A stretch of 22,145 nucleotides of DNA from NCBI GenBank assembly GCA_028704295.1, contig JAQVLF010000006.1, positions 1 to 22,145 on the forward strand, in the 5' to 3' direction. Position 1 is the first letter of the stretch, and the number at the start of each line of letters is the position of its first letter. The stretch is from Minisyncoccota bacterium. Lineage in GTDB: Bacteria > Patescibacteriota > Minisyncoccia > Minisyncoccales > Minisyncoccaceae. This document shows, one piece after another, positions 7,350 through 13,269 of the stretch. The notes under the pieces are model-generated. The model made no database searches, was not told the DNA's origin, and saw only the letters and a list, made by a program, of their open reading frames with translations. Both the position numbers and the translations under genes were made by a program.

Positions 7350-7660
7350 CATGAAAACAGAGAAACCATTTAAATACAAGGCTCGAACGCGGACAAACGC
7401 GGACAAATGTGGACAAACGCGGAAATGAGCGCGGACAAAACCAACGCGGACAAAATTAATCAATAATTAGCATCACGGACATGCTGAACGCGGACAAACG
7501 CGGACATGAACGCGGACATGAAAACAGAGAAACCATTTAAATACAAGGCTCGAACGCGGACAAATGTGGACAAATTTGTGGACAAACGCGGACAAATGTG
7601 GACAAACGCGGACATGAAAACAGAGAAACCATTTAAATACAAGGCTCGAACGCGGACAAA
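7350..7660. repeat. Three perfect copies of a 48 bp higher-order repeat
   Basis: Copies at 7,350-7,397, 7,517-7,564 and 7,613-7,660. Each joins a unique 36-37 bp segment (CATGAAAACAGAG ... CATTTAAATACAAGGCTCG) to a GCGGACAAA unit. The identity of the copies shows recent duplication or active homogenisation. Spacing between copies is unequal (119 and 48 bp) and the gaps are themselves array units, so this is not a CRISPR. Confidence 0.9.
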
Positions 7661-7699
7661 CGCGGACAAAATTAATTAATAATTAGCATCGCGGATATG
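7446..7699. repeat. 38 bp repeat pair within the array
   Basis: Two near-identical copies at 7,446-7,483 and 7,662-7,699, each GCGGACAAAATTAAT[C/T]AATAATTAGCATC followed by a degenerate unit and ATG. They differ at only a few positions. The second copy supplies the ATG at 7,697 used as the longest start of the ATPase gene, which suggests segmental duplication of a roughly 216 bp block. Confidence 0.85.
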
Positions 7700-10264
7700 A
7701 ACGCGGACAAAAATATGGAAAAACTATATCATAATATATCGGCTGCATCAGTTATTAAAATTCTAAATTCTGATGTTGAAAATGGACTTTCAAACAAAGA
7801 GATCCACAAAAGAAAGCTTGGTTTTGGAAAAAATGTTTTAAATGAAGAAAAAAAATATTCAAATATTAGGCTTTTCTTGAGTCAATTTAAAAGTCCTCTG
7901 ATGTATATTCTTGTTTTTGCAGGAATAGTTACATTATTTGTACACAACTACACAGATTCCGTTGTTATACTTTTAGCAGCCATTGTTAATGCATTGTTCG
8001 GATATTTCGAAGAAAATAAAGTTTCAAATGTACTTAGAAAATTAAAAAACACTTTGAAAATAAAAACTACTGTCTTAAGAGAGGGTGTAAAAAAAGAAAT
8101 ATTCGAAGAAGATTTAGTCCCTGGTGACATAATTTTTTTAAAAGCAGGACAAAAAATTCCAGCTGATGGACGATTAATTTCCGCCAATAACTTAAAAACT
8201 TCTGAATCTGTATTAACAGGAGAATGGCTTTCTGAAGAAAAAAATCCAAACATTTTGCCAAGGGAAACTATTTTGGCAGATAGAAAAAATATGATATACA
8301 TGGGCGGATTAATCGAAAATGGAACAGGTAAAGCAATAGTTACTGCTATTTCTAAAAAAACAGAGGCTGGTAAAATTGCATCCTTAATTAATGACGCAAA
8401 AGAAATAGAAACTCCTCTCCAAGAAAAATTACATAATTTTTCTAAAATAATAAGCATTGTTATTGGGATAGGCTGTTTCATAATATTCCTCCTAGGCATA
8501 TTTTTAAGAGATTTATCCTGGGCTGAGATGTTTGAGACATCTATAGCAATTGCTGTTGGAGGAATTCCAGAAGCGCTTCCTATTGTAATTACAATGATAC
8601 TTGTTATTGGAGGAGAAAGAATTTTAAGAAAACAAGGACTTATAAGGAAATTAACCTCTGTTGAAACTTTGGGATCTACTCAAATTATTTGCTTTGACAA
8701 AACAAAGACCTTAACAGAAGGGAAAATGAAGCTAAATAACATCATTACTCAAGATGGAGAACTCGCAATGGAAGCAAGTATTTTCTGTAGTGATGCATAT
8801 ATGGATGAGGAAGGAATTATTGTTGGAGGAGGAACTGGCGCTGCTATATTAGAAGGAGCTCTTAACAATAAATTTGATATTAAGAAAACCTTGGAAATAG
8901 AAGAAATCCAAAACCTGCCATTTAACTCCATTAATAAATATGCTTTATCTTTGAGAAAAGAGGGTAATAAAAAAACATTGTATATATGCGGAGCTCCTGA
9001 GAAAATACTCGAAAAATCAAAAAATGCAAGTTTATGGCATGAAGAAATTGAAAGGTTAGCCGAAAAAGGTTTAAGAGTTATTGCTGTTGGATGTAAAGAA
9101 ATTAAAAAAACATCAAAAGATTTAAATAAAATCGCTAAAAATTTTAATTTTATAGGGCTTATCTCTTTTATAGACCCAATAAGAAACGATGTTAGAGAGT
9201 CTATAGAAATATGTAAAGAGGCTGGCATTAAGACTATTTTAGCAACGGGCGATCATGCTAAGACGGCAAAAACCATTGCCGAAGAAATCGGATTACAAGT
9301 AGAAGCAGAAAATATATTAGAAGGAAAAGACTTAGATAATTTAACTGATTCTGAACTGGAAGAAAAAATGGGGAAGATTAAAATATTTGCGAGAGTAGAA
9401 CCAAGACACAAGTTAAGAATTGTGGCTATGTGGCAAAAAAAGGGAAAAGTAATTGCCATGACAGGAGATGGAATAAATGATGCACCAGCTATTAAAAAAG
9501 CTGATATTGGAATAGCTTTAGGCTCTGGAACAGAAGTCGCAAAAGAAGCTTCTGACTTAGTGCTTTTAGATGACAGCTTTACAACAATTGTTAAAACTAT
9601 AGAAGAAGGAAGAACTGTTCTTGATAATTTAAGAAAATCATTGTCTTACGCTCTGGCAGATTCTTTTACATCCATTATCTTAGTCACTTTTTCAACTATT
9701 CTATTTGGATGGCCTTTACCTATCCTTCCTATGCAAATATTGTGGAATAATTTAATCGAGGACACTTTCCCCACAATAGCCTTTGCTTTTGAGCCAAAAG
9801 AAAAGAATGTTATGAGACGAAAACCTAATAACAGAAAAACAGGGCTTTTAACAAAAGAAATGAAAACCTTGATTTTCGCAACAGGCATAATAGATCAATT
9901 TGTTATTCTTTTATTCTTCTCCTTTTTATACTTTAAACAAGGGATGGATTTAGATCATGTAAGAACTATTATGTTTGGAATAATCTGCATTGACACGGCT
10001 TTTGTAATATTTGCCTATAAAAACTTACGAAAGAATTTGTGGCAGATTAATCCTTTTTCAAACAAATATCTTAATTTATCATCAATACTTGTGATTATTC
10101 TTTTCTGTTTAGCTATTTATAATCCATTTTTCCAAACCATTTTAAAAACAATGCCATTAGATTTAACAGCATGGGGATTTATAATTTTAGCTGCTGTTTT
10201 AAGTATTACTGGAATAGAATTAACAAAGTATTTCTTTATTGCGAGGGGCAATACAGAGAGTTGA
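7697..10264 (+). CDS. P-type cation-transporting ATPase (P2-like)
   Basis: Integral membrane ATPase of 855 residues. It has an N-terminal cation-ATPase domain (about 8-60), membrane segments around 68-85 and 88-104, an actuator domain, PEALP in M4 (291-295), phosphorylation site D334, TGDH (517-520), the hinge MTGDGINDAPA (588-598), and a C-terminal membrane region (about 655-850) with NNLIEDTFPTIAFAFEP in M6. Overall organisation matches Ca2+/Na+-type P2 pumps; the ion cannot be assigned. Two motifs deviate: TGEW (174-177) instead of TGES and DKTKTLT (334-340) instead of DKTGTLT. The longest start (7,697) translates repeat-array sequence (MNADKN); the ATG at 7,715 (MEKLYHN) looks like the native start. 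No Shine-Dalgarno or clear promoter is visible because the array fills the upstream region. Confidence 0.93.
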   Translation: MNADKNMEKLYHNISAASVIKILNSDVENGLSNKEIHKRKLGFGKNVLNEEKKYSNIRLFLSQFKSPLMYILVFAGIVTLFVHNYTDSVVILLAAIVNALFGYFEENKVSNVLRKLKNTLKIKTTVLREGVKKEIFEEDLVPGDIIFLKAGQKIPADGRLISANNLKTSESVLTGEWLSEEKNPNILPRETILADRKNMIYMGGLIENGTGKAIVTAISKKTEAGKIASLINDAKEIETPLQEKLHNFSKIISIVIGIGCFIIFLLGIFLRDLSWAEMFETSIAIAVGGIPEALPIVITMILVIGGERILRKQGLIRKLTSVETLGSTQIICFDKTKTLTEGKMKLNNIITQDGELAMEASIFCSDAYMDEEGIIVGGGTGAAILEGALNNKFDIKKTLEIEEIQNLPFNSINKYALSLRKEGNKKTLYICGAPEKILEKSKNASLWHEEIERLAEKGLRVIAVGCKEIKKTSKDLNKIAKNFNFIGLISFIDPIRNDVRESIEICKEAGIKTILATGDHAKTAKTIAEEIGLQVEAENILEGKDLDNLTDSELEEKMGKIKIFARVEPRHKLRIVAMWQKKGKVIAMTGDGINDAPAIKKADIGIALGSGTEVAKEASDLVLLDDSFTTIVKTIEEGRTVLDNLRKSLSYALADSFTSIILVTFSTILFGWPLPILPMQILWNNLIEDTFPTIAFAFEPKEKNVMRRKPNNRKTGLLTKEMKTLIFATGIIDQFVILLFFSFLYFKQGMDLDHVRTIMFGIICIDTAFVIFAYKNLRKNLWQINPFSNKYLNLSSILVIILFCLAIYNPFFQTILKTMPLDLTAWGFIILAAVLSITGIELTKYFFIARGNTES

Positions 10265-10510
10265 TAAAGTGTGGAAAAATATTCGAATATATTATGTATA
10301 AACTGCACAAAAAATGAGTAAAAAACATAATTTTTAATTTCATCACTTTTTATACCCATTTTTAGAAATATGTTTTTCAGATTTTATACACCTCCACTTT
10401 CTATATAATATGTGTGTTTGTGCTTTCTTTCCACATTTCCACAGGGTTAATAATAACAATAATAAATTAATTAATAATATTAATTATTATTAAGTAAATT
10501 ATTTTTACTT
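10265..10510. other. AT-rich spacer with DnaA-box-like words; candidate origin element
   Basis: No gene is seen here. Near-matches to the DnaA box TTATNCACA occur at 10,270-10,278 (TTTTCCACA on the minus strand), 10,350-10,358 (TTATACCCA), 10,384-10,392 (TTATACACC), and as a tandem pair at 10,427-10,435 and 10,435-10,443 (CTTTCCACA, ATTTCCACA). The tandem pair is followed by GGG and then about 50 bp of almost pure A/T with repeated TAA/TTA trinucleotides (10,446-10,495). Tandem boxes, a short G/C spacer and A/T trinucleotides is the order described for bacterial unwinding elements (DnaA boxes plus DnaA-trios). No box is a perfect consensus, and no dnaA or dnaN gene is nearby. Confidence 0.4.
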
Positions 10511-10522
10511 TTTTAATTTGAC

Positions 10523-10549
10523 TTGCGTTATATATATATATGGTATATT
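10523..10549 (+). promoter_or_regulatory. Probable promoter of the LamG pseudopilin gene
   Basis: TATATT (10,544-10,549) preceded by TGG (extended -10), with a weak TTGCGT 15 bp upstream at 10,523-10,528. A better -35 match TTGACT (10,518-10,523) is 20 bp away, which is too far. Predicted start near 10,556 leaves a leader of about 27 nt. Confidence 0.45.
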
Positions 10550-10582
10550 TTAATTGATAAAAAAATTAAATCCCATATACAT

Positions 10583-11443
10583 ATGAAAAAGAACACATCT
10601 TTTACTTTAATAGAATTACTAGTAGTAATAGTTATCATTGGAGTTATAGCAGGAGTTATTATCGTAACTACTACTTCTTTTATTTCTAAAGCTAATATTG
10701 CTAAGCTTAAAGTATTTGAAGAAAGTGTAGCTAATAATTTAGCTGCGAATATGGTGTCTAGGTGGAAGTTAGATGGAAATGCTAATGATGCTTGGGGAAG
10801 CAATAATGGAACATGGAGTGGTGCCACTTCCGGAGATAATAGATCTGCAAATTATAGGCCTGAATCTGAGTGTGTATCTGGACAATGTTTAGATTTTGAT
10901 GGGACAGATGATTATATTGATTGTGGAAATGATAACAGTTTAAATATTACGAATAAAATTACTATTAGTGCATGGGTAAAATTAAATAAAGAAACGAATT
11001 ATCAAAGCATTGTAAGGAAGGCTAATGACGGCGGAAATCAATATGTTTTATATATTACTAGCGAGATGTATCCATACTTTAATTCTTTTGATACATCATG
11101 GCATACTTATACAGGAACAATATCTGTAGAAGAAAAAGCTTGGACACATATCGTGGTTTCATACAACGGAACAAAAGTTAATTTTTACATTAACAGTATT
11201 GATGCTGGAGTTTTTGATGGAAGTTTTTCCTTAAAATCACCAAGTTCGCCGACTGCTTTATTTATTGGTGGTGATTCTTATTATTTAAATGGTTCTATAG
11301 ACGATGTCCGCATTTACAACGCAGCTTTATCTTCTTCCCAAATCAAACAAAATTATATTGCCGGTTTAAATTCTTTATTAAGTAATGGAAATATTTCAAG
11401 CGAAGAATATAATCAAAGAATAGAAGTTTTAAGTTCTCGTTGA
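10583..11443 (+). CDS. Type IV pilin-like protein fused to a LamG domain
   Basis: 286 residues from the ATG at 10,583, chosen because it puts the prepilin leader MKKNTS directly before the class III motif FTLIELLVVIVIIG, with F as +1 and Glu at +5. Residue -1 is Ser rather than the usual Gly. A TTG frame extension to 10,523 is possible but would bury the leader. After the pilin helix (about 7-60) comes a concanavalin-like LamG_3 domain (about 59-260) with WKLDGNANDAWGSNNG, CLDFDGTDDYI, ISAWVKL and IDDVRIYNAALS motifs and two cysteines. It is probably a surface-exposed minor pilin or pseudopilin that binds a glycan or host surface. Such fusions are frequent in Parcubacteria-like genomes; binding is inferred. 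Confidence 0.88.
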   Translation: MKKNTSFTLIELLVVIVIIGVIAGVIIVTTTSFISKANIAKLKVFEESVANNLAANMVSRWKLDGNANDAWGSNNGTWSGATSGDNRSANYRPESECVSGQCLDFDGTDDYIDCGNDNSLNITNKITISAWVKLNKETNYQSIVRKANDGGNQYVLYITSEMYPYFNSFDTSWHTYTGTISVEEKAWTHIVVSYNGTKVNFYINSIDAGVFDGSFSLKSPSSPTALFIGGDSYYLNGSIDDVRIYNAALSSSQIKQNYIAGLNSLLSNGNISSEEYNQRIEVLSSR

Positions 11444-11468
11444 AAAAAATCTTTAAAAATGGTATATA
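11440..11468 (+). promoter_or_regulatory. Promoter of the lipid operon, leaderless
   Basis: TTGAAA (11,440-11,445), a 17 bp spacer, and TATATA (11,463-11,468) preceded by TGG (extended -10). Seven bases separate the -10 from the plsY ATG at 11,476, so the predicted transcription start falls on or next to the start codon. The -35 overlaps the TGA stop of the pseudopilin gene. Confidence 0.75.
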
Positions 11469-11475
11469 GTTTTTA

Positions 11476-12054
11476 ATGAATATATATCTTTTAATTTTAA
11501 TATCATATTTGCTTGGATCTATTCCTTTTGGATATATCGCAGGCAAGATAAATAAAATAGACATTAAAAAAATAGGAAGCGGAAGTACTGGCGCTACAAA
11601 TGTTTCAAGAGCTCTAGGAGTAAGATGGGCTGTTTTAGTAGCTATTTTAGATGTATTAAAGGCAGCGCTTCCAGTTTATTTAGCTTCTAATTATTTAACT
11701 ATTGAGTGGCAAATAGCCCTAGTCTCAATTATCCCAGTTCTAGGCCATATTTTTCCTATATGGCTTAAATTTAAAGGAGGAAAGGGAATTGCCACATTTG
11801 TGCCAGCTTTAATTGCTTTTTGTGGATTAAAAGAATTTATTATTTTAATAACAATTTGGGCAATCCTACTTAAAATAACTAAAACCATGAGTTTAAATAA
11901 TTTAGTTTTAGGATTTTTTATTCCTTTTATTATTTGGCTCCATTCTCATTCAATCACATATTTTATTTTAGGAGTAGTTTTCTATCTAATTATATTATGG
12001 TCTCACAGAGAAAACATTAAAAGACTGTATTGTGAAAAAGAATTAAAATTATGA
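11476..12054 (+). CDS. plsY: Acyl-phosphate:glycerol-3-phosphate acyltransferase PlsY
   Basis: Integral membrane enzyme that moves an acyl group from acyl phosphate to the sn-1 position of glycerol-3-phosphate. The 192 residues carry all canonical motifs: GSIPFGY (14-20), GSGSTGATNVSR (34-45) and GHIFPIWLKFKGGKGIAT (90-107), with about five to seven membrane segments. This is the most orthodox of the three PlsY-like proteins in the window and so the best candidate for the housekeeping enzyme. It opens the lipid operon and its stop overlaps the start of the carS-like gene (ATGA). Acyl phosphate could come from the FakA/FakB proteins encoded downstream. Confidence 0.95.
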   Translation: MNIYLLILISYLLGSIPFGYIAGKINKIDIKKIGSGSTGATNVSRALGVRWAVLVAILDVLKAALPVYLASNYLTIEWQIALVSIIPVLGHIFPIWLKFKGGKGIATFVPALIAFCGLKEFIILITIWAILLKITKTMSLNNLVLGFFIPFIIWLHSHSITYFILGVVFYLIILWSHRENIKRLYCEKELKL

Positions 12055-12599
12055 GTTTTGAAACTATTATAGCAACAATATTTTTCTTTTTGCCAGCATA
12101 TATTGCAAATGCTATTCCTCCACTTTTGCACAAAATGAATATTCTTCCTAAATTAGCTATTCCAATTGATAATAATAAAACATTTAGGGGAGAGCCCTTA
12201 TTTGGTACGCACAAAACATGGAGAGGGGCAATTGGGATATTTATTATCGGAATATTGTTGTCTCCCTTATTTTTTGAAATAAATAAGCATGTGGAGTTGT
12301 ATGAAGTAATTAGTTTCAGCTATTTTAACCCTTATTTATTCGGAGCGCTGCTATCTTTAGGCATAATTATAGGGGATCTAAGCTTTGCCTTTGTCAAAAG
12401 GCAGATTAAGCTTAAGCCAGGAGCTCCTTTTATTCCTTTTGATCAAACCAATTACGTATTTGGTACATTTGTCGTACTAGAGCCTTTTATTAATTTAGGC
12501 TTAGGTATTTGGCTCATAATTTTTATACAAACCTTTATTATCCACTCTGTTTTTAATAGAATTGGATATGTGTTAGGCTTGCATAATGCCAAATGGTAA
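12051..12599 (+). CDS. CarS-like CDP-archaeol synthase family protein (DUF46)
   Basis: 182-residue membrane protein with the signatures of the CarS/DUF46 family: LPAYIANAIPPL (14-25), GTHKTWRG (52-59) and GDLSFAFVKRQ...PGAPFIPFDQ (108-132). In archaea CarS transfers CMP from CTP to an unsaturated archaetidic acid, making CDP-archaeol; it is related in mechanism to bacterial CdsA. Four to five membrane helices are visible. Its overlap with plsY and its place in a phospholipid operon suggest it activates phosphatidate-like lipids in this bacterium. The actual substrate is unknown. No cdsA is seen in the window, so replacement of CdsA is possible but untested. Confidence 0.85.
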   Translation: MSFETIIATIFFFLPAYIANAIPPLLHKMNILPKLAIPIDNNKTFRGEPLFGTHKTWRGAIGIFIIGILLSPLFFEINKHVELYEVISFSYFNPYLFGALLSLGIIIGDLSFAFVKRQIKLKPGAPFIPFDQTNYVFGTFVVLEPFINLGLGIWLIIFIQTFIIHSVFNRIGYVLGLHNAKW

Positions 12600-12635
12600 T
12601 ATATTATAATAATATAAGAAATAAATTTTTAATTT

Positions 12636-13268
12636 ATGCAAGATATAATCATACCTTTAAGTAATAATATTTTGCCTAATATATTTTGGGCAATAATAAT
12701 ATTTATTATTGGTTATCTTTTATCAAAAAAAGCAGGTGAAATTACCGAGAATTTGCTTAAAAAATTAAAGCTTGATCAGGCAACTAAAAATTTAGGATGG
12801 CATCATTTCTTTGAAAGATATAATGCAATACTGAATGCATCAAAATTTTTTGGAATAATTGTGTATGTATTTTGTCTTCTAATAACGCTTATGGTTTGTT
12901 TTGAAATATTGGAACTTACAACTTTAACAGAATTTCTTTTAAATATTGTTAATTATTATCCAAATATTTTAATATCTTCAGCCATATTTATCTTTGCTGT
13001 GTTTGTTGCAGAGTTTTCTAAAAAGATTGTATTTATTGGAGATAAATTAAAATATACTAATGCTTTAGGAGTAGCCATATCTACTGCAACATGGGTTTTG
13101 TCGGCACTTGCGATTATGTATCAGCTTAAAATTGTGCCAGATTTAGTCTTAACGTTATTTATTGGAGTAACAACTGCTCTCGCATTAACATTTGGCATTT
13201 CACTTGGTTTAGGAAGTCAGGATTTAGTTAAAAAGATTTTAAAGACCATTGAGAAAAAGATAAAATAA
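12636..13268 (+). CDS. Short MscS-related / conserved-TM-helix membrane protein
   Basis: 210 residues with about five hydrophobic segments (13-30, 70-92, 108-126, 143-163, 169-193). The last helix, ALALTFGISLGLGSQDLVK, resembles the pore-lining TM3 of MscS-type channels (Gly/Ala-rich, ending GxQDxVK), and earlier parts resemble the conserved TM-helix repeats that accompany some MscS homologues. The cytoplasmic beta domain that normally follows is absent: the protein ends 12 residues or so later. It sits 36 bp after the carS-like gene and one base before fakA, so it probably works with the lipid proteins or senses membrane tension. Function is not proven. Confidence 0.7.
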   Translation: MQDIIIPLSNNILPNIFWAIIIFIIGYLLSKKAGEITENLLKKLKLDQATKNLGWHHFFERYNAILNASKFFGIIVYVFCLLITLMVCFEILELTTLTEFLLNIVNYYPNILISSAIFIFAVFVAEFSKKIVFIGDKLKYTNALGVAISTATWVLSALAIMYQLKIVPDLVLTLFIGVTTALALTFGISLGLGSQDLVKKILKTIEKKIK

Positions 13269-13269
13269 A

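Larger units (their letters stand above)
7241..7711. repeat. Phased GCGGACAA short-repeat array
   Basis: This stretch between cca and the ATPase gene is made almost entirely of the unit ACGCGGACAA. I count 22 exact GCGGACA cores, four TGTGGACAA variants (7,408, 7,565, 7,577, 7,597) and a few degenerate copies (7,419, 7,475, 7,691). Neighbouring cores are mostly 10 bp or 12 bp apart, i.e. about one helical turn. The unit is far richer in G and C than its surroundings. No protein-coding role is credible: frames through it in either strand are low-complexity (for example SAFVRV-like strings on the minus strand). The array ends inside the annotated first codons of the P-type ATPase gene. Confidence 0.93.

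Noticed and set aside
6703..7669. Minus-strand reading frames of 69-237 codons rich in SAFVRV, VCPR and RALYLNGF strings
   Set aside because: They are translations of the GCGGACAA array (and the antisense of the cca end), with repeated low-complexity peptides and no independent coding signal.
7241..7711. CRISPR array
   Set aside because: Units are 10 bp, spacing is 10-12 bp, the gaps consist of the same units, and the 48 bp copies have unequal gaps (119 and 48 bp). No cas genes are present.
8749..9228. Minus-strand frame of 159 codons, and similar ones at 7,948-8,499, 9,253-9,459 and 9,646-9,888
   Set aside because: All lie antisense inside the well-supported P-type ATPase gene and show no recognisable domain.
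7697..10264. Pseudogenisation of the P-type ATPase because of the altered TGEW and DKTKTLT motifs
   Set aside because: The frame is uninterrupted over 855 codons, all other motifs and the essential Asp and Glu are kept, and codon use looks like that of neighbouring genes.
10523..10582. TTG start 20 codons upstream for the LamG pseudopilin
   Set aside because: It would place a hydrophobic tail before the KKNTS-FTLIELL leader and overlaps the promoter; the ATG at 10,583 gives a normal short prepilin leader.
12538..12546. DnaA-box-like TTATCCACT
   Set aside because: Single near-match inside the carS-like coding region with no neighbouring boxes; expected by chance in AT-rich DNA.
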